Shown one piece after another: positions 8,882 to 16,390 of a stretch of DNA of 37,481 bases. Source of the stretch: Acidobacteriota bacterium (GTDB taxonomy: Bacteria > Acidobacteriota > UBA6911 > RPQK01 > JAJDTT01); NCBI GenBank assembly GCA_028874215.1, contig JAPPLF010000051.1:87981-125461 (forward strand), read 5' to 3'. The notes beneath the pieces were generated by a model. That model was not told where the DNA came from. It searched no databases and saw nothing but the letters and a program-made list of their open reading frames with translations. Made by a program: the position numbers and the translations under genes. Within the stretch, counting starts at the first letter, position 1. Every line of letters starts with the position of its first letter.

Positions 8882-9766
8882 ATGGATGTCACCCTGCGGG
8901 AGGTGGGAAACGTCCTCACCCGGACCAGCGGCTACCTGAAGACCGTCACTTCCCACTCGCTCCAGCCCTATCGGGGCTGCAGTTTCGGCAACTCACTTTG
9001 CGGCGCCGGTTGCTACGTCCGGCACAATTTCTTTCTGACCCGGGGACGCTCCTGGGGGAGTTTCCTGGAGATCCGGGAGAACGCTGCCGCTTCCTACCGG
9101 CGGCACTGGCGGCGGGAAAGGAACTGGGCCCGCCGCTGCAGAGAGCGTTTCGGAGTCTTCCTGTCCAGTTCCACCGAGCCATTTCTGCCCCAGGAATCCC
9201 GGTACCGTGTCACCGGCAGCGTCCTGGAGGCCATGTTGGAGCGGCCGCCCGACCTGTTGGTGCTTCAGACCCACTCCCACCGGGTGACCGGTTACTCCGA
9301 CCTTTACCTGGAACTCTCACGGCGCTGCCGGCTTCGGATCCATATTTCCATCGAGACCGACCTCGACGCCGTCCCCGGCCTGCCCGGCCACGCCAGCTCC
9401 GTCGATCGCCGCTTCGAGGCTGCTTGCCGGCTCCGGCGACTCGGCCTTTTCACCGTGATCACCGTTTCTCCGCTGCTGCCCATCCGGGATCCGGAGCGAT
9501 TCTTTCGCCGAATCGGCGACGCCGCGGACCGGGTCGTGATCGACCATTTCGTCGAGGGAGACGGATCTCCCGACGGGTCACGGACGCTGAGGACGGCGTT
9601 GCCTCGAGCGATGATTCAGGTCGACAAGGAATCCATCGGTCTCGCCTACCGGGACCGTATGGTCCAGGTGGCCCGGGACATCCTCCCGGGGCGGGTCGGA
9701 GTCAGCATTGATGGGTTTGCGGGCCGGTATTTGACAAGCGGCCGGCCTTTGGTCGAATATTGCTGA
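8882..9766 (+). CDS. Radical SAM protein of the spore-photoproduct-lyase-like family
   Basis: A 294-residue protein that I recognise by the N-terminal block SHSLQPYRGCSFGNSLCGAG followed by CYVRHNF. This resembles the PYRGC...CYAR cluster region of SplB-like (COG1533) radical SAM enzymes. The three cysteines Cys33, Cys40 and Cys44 have CX6CX3C spacing, not the canonical CX3CX2C. Downstream, FLSSSTEPFLPQE and LLVLQTHSHRVT correspond to the barrel strands of that family. It probably reductively cleaves SAM using a 4Fe-4S cluster; the substrate is unknown, and DNA photoproduct repair should not be assumed. The ATG at 8882 is used, although GTG at 8873 is also possible and neither has a well-spaced ribosome-binding site. 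Confidence 0.75.
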   Translation: MDVTLREVGNVLTRTSGYLKTVTSHSLQPYRGCSFGNSLCGAGCYVRHNFFLTRGRSWGSFLEIRENAAASYRRHWRRERNWARRCRERFGVFLSSSTEPFLPQESRYRVTGSVLEAMLERPPDLLVLQTHSHRVTGYSDLYLELSRRCRLRIHISIETDLDAVPGLPGHASSVDRRFEAACRLRRLGLFTVITVSPLLPIRDPERFFRRIGDAADRVVIDHFVEGDGSPDGSRTLRTALPRAMIQVDKESIGLAYRDRMVQVARDILPGRVGVSIDGFAGRYLTSGRPLVEYC

Positions 9767-9881
9767 GTTCCACAGGCTCCGGCATCGGAGTGGTGGCGGT
9801 TCCAGGGACTTGGGCGGCCCACGGAGCCGAGCAGGAGGGGTCTTGCTAAGTGAGGGTATTGCCCGGAAAGGAGGTGATTCA

Positions 9882-9926
9882 GTGGATATAGATAAACATG
9901 GTATGGCGGAGGTGGCGTCCTTCTAA
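9882..9926 (+). CDS. Possible 14-residue leader peptide or small ORF
   Basis: GTG start two bases after AAAGGAGGTGATTCA, one of the strongest possible ribosome-binding sequences. It reads MDIDKHGMAEVASF and then TAA. A longer version in the same frame could start at TTG 9843, which has its own AGGAGG at 9833-9838. A second ORF in another frame (ATG 9898, 23 codons) overlaps it. I know no family for any of these. It could be a short secreted or regulatory peptide, a leader, or a chance ORF inside a structured RNA. Confidence 0.25.
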   Translation: MDIDKHGMAEVASF

Positions 9927-10007
9927 CGGAAGCCACTCTTGTCAAGTGGTGTCAAGGAGGGTTTCCTGAGGGAAGGGGACCCAACGCCACCGAAACCATT
10001 CCTTTCT

Positions 10008-10038
10008 GGGCCCCGCGCCTGACCCCAGGCCGGGGCCC
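10008..10038. terminator. GC-rich hairpin between convergent genes, possible terminator
   Basis: GGGCCCCG (10008-10015) pairs perfectly with CGGGGCCC (10031-10038). Inside it GCCTG (10017-10021) pairs with CAGGC (10026-10030) around ACCC, giving a near-continuous 13-bp stem with one bulge. It lies downstream of both the radical SAM gene and the minus-strand SDR gene. There is no clear T-tract on either side, so intrinsic termination is uncertain. Confidence 0.5.
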
Positions 10039-10089
10039 TTCGCATTTCCCGCCGCTACGGACCCCTCGCCGGATCCTTCCCGGTCTTGG

Positions 10090-10842
10090 CTAGTAGGTGG
10101 CCCGCCCGCCCGAGATATCGAACACGCCGCCGGTGCTGAACGAACAGTCCGGCGACGAAAGCCAGGCCACCAGCGCCGCCACCTCTTCGGTCTTTCCGAA
10201 GCGGTCCATCGGGATCTTGGAGCGCATGTAGTCGATGTGCTGCTGGGTCAACTGTTTCAGCATATCGGTCTCGATCACGGCCGGGGTCACGCAGTTCACC
10301 AGGATTCCGCTGGTGGCCAGTTCCTTGCCCAGGGCCTTGGTCAGGCCGATGACACCCGCCTTGGCGGAGCTGTAGTGGGAGGCGTTGGGGTTCCCCTCCT
10401 TCCCGGCGATGGAGGCGATGCTCACGATTCGCCCCCAGCCCCGGTCCAGCATCATGGGGACCACCGAACGGCAGCAGTGATAGACGCCGAACAGGTCGAC
10501 CTCGACGACCCAATGCCACTCCTCCGGATCATACTCCCAGAGGGGCTTGGTGGCGCCGGCGACGCCGGCGTTGTTCACCAGAATGTCGATGGACCCCAAA
10601 GCGTTGCGGGTGCTCTCGGCAACGGCATCGACCTGATCCGCCCGGGTCAGATCGACCGTCCGGAAGCTGCAGGCTCCCGTTTCCCCGAGTCGATCCGCCG
10701 CCGCCGCCGCGGTTTCCTCATTGATGTCCCAAATGCAGCAGGCTGCTCCCGAATCCAGGAGGCGCCGGGTAATGGCATAGCCGATGCCACGGGCCCCTCC
10801 GGTAACGACCGCGTTCTTTCCTGTCAGATCGATCCTGTTCAT
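10090..10842 (-). CDS. SDR-family NAD(P)-dependent oxidoreductase (FabG-like)
   Basis: A 250-residue classical short-chain dehydrogenase. It has the cofactor motif TGGARGIG (14-21), NNAG (90-93) and the catalytic Ser144, Tyr157 and Lys161 (SIASIAG and YSSAK). Asp39 at the end of the second strand (IWDIN) favours NAD over NADP. The C-terminus FSTGGVFDISGGRATY matches the usual (I)TG...DGG close of 3-oxoacyl-ACP-reductase-like enzymes. GGAGGGACAAC precedes the ATG. It is divergent from the nitrilase-superfamily gene with 87 bases between, so the two may share a control region. Likely a sugar or polyol dehydrogenase or oxoacyl reductase; the substrate is not readable. Confidence 0.9.
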   Translation of the reverse strand: MNRIDLTGKNAVVTGGARGIGYAITRRLLDSGAACCIWDINEETAAAAADRLGETGACSFRTVDLTRADQVDAVAESTRNALGSIDILVNNAGVAGATKPLWEYDPEEWHWVVEVDLFGVYHCCRSVVPMMLDRGWGRIVSIASIAGKEGNPNASHYSSAKAGVIGLTKALGKELATSGILVNCVTPAVIETDMLKQLTQQHIDYMRSKIPMDRFGKTEEVAALVAWLSSPDCSFSTGGVFDISGGRATY

Positions 10843-10929
10843 GTTGTCCCTCCGGTTTTCAGAATAAACCGTTCGGAGAGCAAAGAGGAGAGAAGTGGTA
10901 GGATTCGAGGAAAAAGGGGGGAAACGCCA

Positions 10930-11790
10930 ATGGCTTCAATCCGGATTGGGCTGGCTCAGGCCAGACAGGTGGACGACCTTCAGATCAACGCCCGGACCGT
11001 CTTCCGGTTCATGGAGGAGGCCTCGGCCCGGGGCGTGCAGATCCTTTGCTTTCCCGAGACTCACACCGTCGGCTACCGCGTCGACGTGACGCCGCCGCCC
11101 CCGCAGCGGCCGGTGCCGGCGGACCATCTTTCCCGGCTCCATCGGCAGGTGGCCGAGCGCTGCGGAGAATTGGGAATGGCCTGCATCCTGGGGACCGAAA
11201 TCCCCAACCCGGAGGATCCGGTGCTGGGGAAACCCTACAACTCGGCGCTGGTCGTTTCCGAGAAAGGCCAGATTTTGGGGGCCCACCACAAGGTCCGGCT
11301 GACTCCCCTGGACGCCACCGCCTATATCCCCGGGACCCGCTTCGAGACCTATGAGCTGTGGGGAGTCCGGGTGGGGGTCGTCATCTGCTTTGAGGGATTC
11401 CGGTTTCCCGAGGCCACGCGCGAGTGTGTCTCCCAGGGAGTCCAACTGGTCTTTCATCCTCAGAACAACACCACGCGTCCGGCCGCTTGGAAAATCCCGA
11501 TTCACCGTTCCTTGATCGTCGCTAGAGCGGCCGAGAACACGGTCTGGGTCGCTTCCTGCAACTGCTGCTACGAGGAGCATCAGAACAGCACCAGCCTGGT
11601 CGTGGCCCCGGACGGGCAGGTGGTGGGAGAAACCGGGCTGGGAGAAGAGGCGCTTCTGGTTCGGGATATCGATCCGGATCAGGCCACGCGAGCCATGTTC
11701 CTCTACGACCTGGAAGGATGCGCCCCGGTCCTGTTCGGCGATCAGGTCCGGCGGGAGGAATTCGCCCATGTTCTGGAGCCGGCCGGTTAA
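10930..11790 (+). CDS. Carbon-nitrogen hydrolase (nitrilase superfamily)
   Basis: A 286-residue soluble amidohydrolase. The Glu-Lys-Cys triad is clear: Glu43 in CFPETHTVGY, Lys121 in HHKVRLTP and Cys153 in VICFEGFRFPE. The C-terminal block with VVAPDGQVVGE and the Glu-rich end is typical of amidases, N-carbamoyl hydrolases and omega-amidases. The ATG at 10930 starts the first strand (ASIRIGLAQ) directly and is preceded by AAGGGGGGAAA. A longer open frame upstream is the shadow of the SDR gene. Hydrolyses a C-N bond of a small amide; its substrate cannot be named from sequence. Confidence 0.9.
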   Translation: MASIRIGLAQARQVDDLQINARTVFRFMEEASARGVQILCFPETHTVGYRVDVTPPPPQRPVPADHLSRLHRQVAERCGELGMACILGTEIPNPEDPVLGKPYNSALVVSEKGQILGAHHKVRLTPLDATAYIPGTRFETYELWGVRVGVVICFEGFRFPEATRECVSQGVQLVFHPQNNTTRPAAWKIPIHRSLIVARAAENTVWVASCNCCYEEHQNSTSLVVAPDGQVVGETGLGEEALLVRDIDPDQATRAMFLYDLEGCAPVLFGDQVRREEFAHVLEPAG

Positions 11791-11844
11791 ATCACTTCCG
11801 GTTCCATCGAATCTCTCGGTCCGCCGTTCTCGGGAGTGCCTGCG

Positions 11845-12129
11845 ATGAATGCCGAGTCGATCATGGACGTCCTGGGTTTCATCCTGGGAAGCTCGTTCGT
11901 TCTGATTCTGGGTCTGTGTGTCGTGCTGGGTCTGATCTGGTGCCTGGTTCCTTTCGCGATTTTCGGGATCAAGCCCCGTTTGGACGCGGTGGCCCGGGCA
12001 ATCCAGGAGCAGACCCGGGTGCAGCAGGCACTGGTCCGGGAACTGAGGTCGCTCCGGGATCAAACCGCCGAGAAGACGCCTGCGGTCCGGCCGGCGCGCC
12101 GGACATCAGCGGAACACTCCTCAGAATAG
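11845..12129 (+). CDS. Small membrane protein with C-terminal coiled coil
   Basis: A 94-residue protein with one long hydrophobic segment (about residues 6-38, VLGFILGSSFVLILGLCVVLG onward). A charged helix rich in Q, E, R and L follows (about 45-75), likely a short coiled coil. The tail is basic and Pro/Ala-rich. The ATG at 11845 is preferred over GTG 11836 because GGGAG lies eight bases upstream. It starts 54 bases after the nitrilase stop and could be co-transcribed. No family is recognised. It may be a scaffold or accessory membrane peptide; this is only a description. Confidence 0.6.
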   Translation: MNAESIMDVLGFILGSSFVLILGLCVVLGLIWCLVPFAIFGIKPRLDAVARAIQEQTRVQQALVRELRSLRDQTAEKTPAVRPARRTSAEHSSE

Positions 12130-12233
12130 GCGGCGGCGGCCGCGACGGCGATGACCCCCCTGATATGGAGGCGCGTCAAGGCGGGAACGGGCCGTTCTGG
12201 ACAAGACACCCTCGCAGGCCGAAGAGCGGCGGG

Positions 12234-14978
12234 CTAATCTTCGCCCAGCCACCATGAGGCCCCGAAGGCCGAGTGCGGGGTCAGGAATCTCACGACGACT
12301 TGCCCCGCCGTGACGAAGGTGCGGTTCGCCGTCTCCTTCTCCACCACCACGGTGCCGCCGATGAACGACCTCTTGTCCTGGGTCGGAACGCCGTCGGGAA
12401 TCTCAATCGAGCTGTCGGAAGGGTCTCCGTCTCCATAGTCCCTGGTGCATGTGACCTGGGTGCGGTGAAACCTCACCCACCCCGGTGAAGCGTTTGTCTC
12501 CGGATCGACCGGGGCGTCCAGACCCGCAAAGTCCTTCCCGCCGGCGGCCGACGATGGGACGATGTCCGTCAGGTCGGCCAAGCTCCAACCTTCGACCCGG
12601 GCATTCCCGATGCAATCCTCCGGAGAAGCATTGGGCAGGACTCCGATCCCATCCACCAGGACATGGAGGCTCGGCGGAGGCTCGGGAAGGGGCAGTCCAC
12701 CGAACACCGGGAGATCCGTCTCGGGGAACGACAATACATTTCCCATGGCGTCGTGGAGCGCGATCCTGTACAGAGTCCTGGCGGCAAGGAGTTGGTACTC
12801 GCCAGGGTCGCCGTAGTCATCTGCCACGGACAGGAACCGGACCCGCTGCTCCTGGTGGGCGGTCCGGTACAGGGCCGGCCATACCAGCGCCCCGCCGTTG
12901 ACGACCCGGTTGTTCTCCGAGGCCGTCGGATCCTGGGCCACGGGAGCCCCGGCGCCGCTGTCGTCGGCTCGGTTGTCGTCGTCGGTCGCGGCGTTCTCCT
13001 CCTCGGCGCCCCCATGCACCTTGGGGGCCAAACGACCCCCGTTCGCGCCGTCCAGGACGGTATAAGGGACGTCGATTCCGATGTGAACCGCACCCGCCGC
13101 TCCGGAGATCGCAATGGCCGGTCGCGTCAAGGCGTTCACGCCCCAGGCGATCCCCTCGCCCAGGTCCGGAAGGAGCTGGGCCGCCGTGTGGTGGCCGGTC
13201 AACCAGTTGAAAGCCAGGGGCTGGTAGTTGTGGATGCTCAAGTCGCCGACGTTCCTGGAGGTATCGTCGGCACCGGCAGCGTCGCTCGCTTGGGAGCAAT
13301 CATTGGCTCCGTCAATGCCATGCCCGGTGTATTCGAGGTTGTTGTCTTCCGCGGTGGCGCCGACGGCGGTCCTGATCTCTCCGCAATTGTCGATGTTGTC
13401 CACCCCGTGCAGGTCCTTGGCCAGGAATGTGGGGAAGAGGATGTTCGCCGTGTCAGCCGTGTTGCTTTCGTTGCCGCTGGTGTCGGGATCGTCGACCGTG
13501 TTTGCACCCACCGCCGTGACGGCAATCACGAATCGCCCGGAATTGAAGCCGGCATCCTCTTCGGAGCTCAGAGCCGGGATCGTGTCGAAGAGGATGTCCT
13601 TGACGTTCACCCTCCCCCCGGCGCCCTCTCCGTCAGCAGTGCCTGGAATCTCGTGATCGAAGGGATCGACCAGGACCGCGGCACCGGCCCGCAGGACCCG
13701 CAGGTACCAGAGAACACGTTTCATCTCGTCGTTGTGATATTGAAACAGCACCGTCACTGCCCGGTCCTCGCTGGTGTTGGCGACGGAGATGAAATTCTTC
13801 TGCGCGGCCTCCGTCGTCCCCAACAGGTCCGAGACACTCCGAGAGGCCGGGATGCCGGTCCCCGCCTGGTCTCGGGCGCTGATCCCCGTGTCGGTGATGA
13901 ACAGCAGTTGGGAACCCGGGACGTCGTCGCTGTCGTCGATCGGGGTCCCCGCCGGACCCTCCCACAAAGTGAGTGGCCTGTAGGTGAAGCGGAACCCGCT
14001 CCAGCAGACGGAGACAATGGTGCAGCTCAAGTCCGCGCTCAGGCCAGAAAGTCTGAGAGTGACGGGTCCGTCCCCGGTACGAGTCACGGTGACCGGCGCA
14101 CTCTCGGTCTCGCCCTGCGCGATAGACACCACTGCGGGCGACACGGTGCCTCCTTCTGCCGACAAGGACAACTGCAACATTGGCAGGGGAACGCCCAACA
14201 CCAGGCGGACGCGCACCGTGGCCTGTTCCTCAGTCGCGCTTCCCTCTTGCGGGAAGGTGAACAGGAATGGGAAGAGCGAATCGGGATCGTCGGGCTGGTT
14301 GCCGTAAATGTACAACAACTGCAGGCTGGTGAGGCCGACGAAGATGCCATCCGGCAAGGTCGTCAACAGGTTGTTGGGCATAATGAGCTGCTTAAGCGAG
14401 GAGAGACCCCTGAACAGGCCGGCCGGAACTTCTGTCAGAAGATTATCTCCCATTTCCAGAATTTCCAGGTTGGGCAGGCCGCTGAACAGGTCCGGCGGCA
14501 CCGTTGCCAGCGCGTTGGTATGGATGTAAAGACGCAGGAGACTCGGGAGATCGTTGAACACGCCCGACGGCACCGTAGTCAGGAGAGAATTTCGGTTGAT
14601 GGTCAGGGTTTCCAACTGGCCAAGGTCTTCGAACACGCCCGACGGCAGCGTGGTAATACTGGTGCCTGTGATATTCAGGAACTGCATGCTCGTGAGACCC
14701 GAAAAGTCGTCGGTTTGAAACGCATCGATCTCACTGTCCGAAAGGGTCAGTTGGTTGATTCCTGCCAGTTGCTGGGCAGTTACGTCGCCGCAGGCCGTGC
14801 CTGGTGAGAGCCGCGATAGAATCTCGTCTCGAACCTGTGGGGTCCGGTCGCAAATACCGGTGGATTGCGACCACGCTTCAGTCGGTCCCCACAAGACGAA
14901 CAGGGCGAGCAGGACAATCGGTGCGGGCTGTCGATGTCGACTCCGGCCGCCGGACCTCCGGCAGGCTCTCTTTGGCAT
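12234..14978 (-). CDS. Large secreted leucine-rich-repeat protein
   Basis: A 914-residue exported protein. A basic N-terminus and hydrophobic stretch (about residues 20-36) form a signal peptide. Residues 41-73 (GICDRTPQVRDEIL then CGDVTAQQLAGI) form an N-terminal cap that recurs, in my memory, in many environmental LRR proteins. About six 24-residue leucine-rich repeats span residues 74-228, each with a phase such as LPSGVFxDLxxLxxLxI. The remaining roughly 680 residues match no domain I know. They are rich in Asp, Gly, Ala and Thr, low in Lys, and include Asp-rich loops suggestive of calcium-binding beta structure. No sorting signal is seen at the C-terminus. Probable cell-surface or extracellular binding role. 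Confidence 0.8.
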   Translation of the reverse strand: MPKRACRRSGGRSRHRQPAPIVLLALFVLWGPTEAWSQSTGICDRTPQVRDEILSRLSPGTACGDVTAQQLAGINQLTLSDSEIDAFQTDDFSGLTSMQFLNITGTSITTLPSGVFEDLGQLETLTINRNSLLTTVPSGVFNDLPSLLRLYIHTNALATVPPDLFSGLPNLEILEMGDNLLTEVPAGLFRGLSSLKQLIMPNNLLTTLPDGIFVGLTSLQLLYIYGNQPDDPDSLFPFLFTFPQEGSATEEQATVRVRLVLGVPLPMLQLSLSAEGGTVSPAVVSIAQGETESAPVTVTRTGDGPVTLRLSGLSADLSCTIVSVCWSGFRFTYRPLTLWEGPAGTPIDDSDDVPGSQLLFITDTGISARDQAGTGIPASRSVSDLLGTTEAAQKNFISVANTSEDRAVTVLFQYHNDEMKRVLWYLRVLRAGAAVLVDPFDHEIPGTADGEGAGGRVNVKDILFDTIPALSSEEDAGFNSGRFVIAVTAVGANTVDDPDTSGNESNTADTANILFPTFLAKDLHGVDNIDNCGEIRTAVGATAEDNNLEYTGHGIDGANDCSQASDAAGADDTSRNVGDLSIHNYQPLAFNWLTGHHTAAQLLPDLGEGIAWGVNALTRPAIAISGAAGAVHIGIDVPYTVLDGANGGRLAPKVHGGAEEENAATDDDNRADDSGAGAPVAQDPTASENNRVVNGGALVWPALYRTAHQEQRVRFLSVADDYGDPGEYQLLAARTLYRIALHDAMGNVLSFPETDLPVFGGLPLPEPPPSLHVLVDGIGVLPNASPEDCIGNARVEGWSLADLTDIVPSSAAGGKDFAGLDAPVDPETNASPGWVRFHRTQVTCTRDYGDGDPSDSSIEIPDGVPTQDKRSFIGGTVVVEKETANRTFVTAGQVVVRFLTPHSAFGASWWLGED

Positions 14979-15484
14979 GGGCCGGCAACTCTCGGGGCGT
15001 CAATCCAGGAGATCGGATGTCCAGCGAATTTCTTCCGGCCATCGTCGTATCCCCGGGGTGGCCCTCCCCCCTCGGTCTCGTCCGGTTTGCCCGAACGACG
15101 TTTGTGAGAAAAAGAGAGGACGGAGCTTCTTTTGCTGTTTACTGAATTGGGATCGAGGGATCTTCGGTGAGCGACCCACTGCGATATATAACACTTACCG
15201 TACAGCGTAACGAAATAAATTTGAGCTGTTTTGGTAAAAGATGATATGGGAATGACAAATTGGGTCTATATTGTGACAAATCTGTGCGATTTCAACTGAA
15301 GTCGCCATCATTGGCGACCGCAGAGTCCGGTGTGTCTCCAACCCGGCTCCGGGATCGGGCCAATGCCTGGAAGCGCTGAACCGAGGCGTGCTCCGGCGTC
15401 CGACTCGGAGCAATGCGGATTATTCCTCCGGACCGGCCGGGCAGGCCGAGCCGAAGCAGCGCGAGAACTCCTGATCGCCGGAAG
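14979..15484. other. 506-bp intergenic region with AT-rich core
   Basis: No protein-like ORF is seen. Bases about 15183-15300 are clearly AT-richer than the surroundings and contain a direct repeat TGACAAAT at 15253-15260 and 15274-15281, 21 bases apart. On the minus strand TATATC (near 15185) is a possible -10 for the LRR gene, which would leave a leader of about 200 bases. The rest is GC-rich and featureless. The stretch beside the HAD gene stop (15300-15484) shows no convincing terminator. Confidence 0.5.
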
Positions 15485-16282
15485 TCAGCTCAGCAATCGC
15501 CGCATCCAGGCGGCCGCCGATTCTTCCTGCAGGGGAGTCACCGAGGCGGAGATCCCGTCCTTGACCTGTTCCGGGGTCGTGTAGCCCCAGGTGGCGTGGT
15601 AGCAGCCGACGCCCAGCTCCGATGCCGATTGCAGGTGGGAAACCTGGTCGTCGACGAAGTGGATGCGGGAGTAGGGCGCGCCCGTCAGCTCATGCAGATG
15701 GGCCAGGTGCCCGTTCTTGCCCCGGGCGCGGCGGACCCGGTCATATCCGTAGACGTGGTCGGTGGCGAGATCGATCTTCTGATACTGGAGGATCTTGGCG
15801 GCCGCATCGCTGGGCTTGGAGGTGGTGACATAGATCCGGCCGAAGTGTCTCCGGCACGATCTGAGCCCTTCCTCCACCCCGGCGTAGAGGGGATTCATCT
15901 CCATCCATGCCGCCTCGTCCCTTTGGCGCAGCGTTCTCCGGTGCTCCTGAAACACCTCCTCCAGGGCCCGGGGATCGGAGACTCCCATGGAGGCGCACAG
16001 ATCCGGCAGCAGTTCCCGGGCACGGCGGTCGAAATCCTGTTGGCGGGAGACCGAGTCCTGACCCAGGATGAGATTCAGGATGACGATGTAGTCCTTTCCG
16101 TCACGGACGAAGGGGCGCATGCGGAAGAAGGGTCCCCGCACGCTCGGGGAGATCTCCTCCAGGTTCGAGGCAGGAGGAAATCCCGCCACCGGTCCGTAGC
16201 ACGAATAGGAGGTGAAGAGGCATTCCCGGGCGCTGTCACAAATCACGCCGTCGAAATCGAGGGCCAGGATGTTCTCCGTCAC
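15485..16282 (-). CDS. HAD-superfamily hydrolase
   Basis: A 265-residue haloacid-dehalogenase-type phosphatase. Motif I is LDFDGVICDS, with nucleophile Asp9 and acid/base Asp11. Motif II is in VTTSKPS, the motif III lysine is in ARGKNGHLAHL, and motif IV is IHFVDDQVSHL. A large helical cap sits between motifs I and II (about residues 20-140), as in phosphoglycolate-phosphatase relatives. The start is GTG, with GGAG about 12 bases upstream. It diverges from the polysaccharide exporter genes by 108 bases, so a sugar-phosphate substrate is a reasonable guess only. Confidence 0.85.
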   Translation of the reverse strand: MTENILALDFDGVICDSARECLFTSYSCYGPVAGFPPASNLEEISPSVRGPFFRMRPFVRDGKDYIVILNLILGQDSVSRQQDFDRRARELLPDLCASMGVSDPRALEEVFQEHRRTLRQRDEAAWMEMNPLYAGVEEGLRSCRRHFGRIYVTTSKPSDAAAKILQYQKIDLATDHVYGYDRVRRARGKNGHLAHLHELTGAPYSRIHFVDDQVSHLQSASELGVGCYHATWGYTTPEQVKDGISASVTPLQEESAAAWMRRLLS

Positions 16283-16390
16283 GTCCTGTCTCCGCTGAAC
16301 AATGATTCCGGATCGGCCCGTCCGGCCCGCAATCGCCGCCGATGATATCAGAGGCCTTCCGCTTTCGAGCGCCGCCGATCCCGGAGAGTC

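Larger units (their letters stand above)
9767..10089. other. 323-bp intergenic region with strong Shine-Dalgarno, tiny ORFs and hairpins
   Basis: No ordinary gene is seen here. The region holds AAAGGAGGTGATTC at 9867-9880, nearly the full complement of the 16S rRNA 3' end. Two overlapping tiny ORFs begin just downstream (9882-9926 and 9898-9969). A stem-loop candidate lies at about 9960-9982, and a long GC-rich hairpin at 10008-10038. It separates the radical SAM gene from the convergent SDR gene. Confidence 0.5.

Noticed and set aside
7684-8919. A 411-codon minus-strand ORF covering the toxin, ATPase and radical SAM starts
   Set aside because: It is the shadow of well-supported plus-strand genes with intact catalytic motifs; GC-rich codon use creates long antisense frames throughout this window.
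9864-9885. Possible fragment of a 16S rRNA 3' end on the minus strand
   Set aside because: Only the ATCACCTCCTTT part matches; the sequence upstream of it on that strand shows no helix-45 or other 16S features, so it is better read as a Shine-Dalgarno on the plus strand.
12663-14807. A 714-codon plus-strand ORF opposite the LRR gene
   Set aside because: The minus-strand frame has a signal peptide and regular leucine-rich repeats, while this one is low in hydrophobic pattern and rich in Arg, Gly and Val typical of antisense frames.
15195-15413. A 72-codon minus-strand ORF in the intergenic region upstream of the LRR gene
   Set aside because: No ribosome-binding site or protein-like pattern; half of it spans the AT-rich island that looks regulatory.
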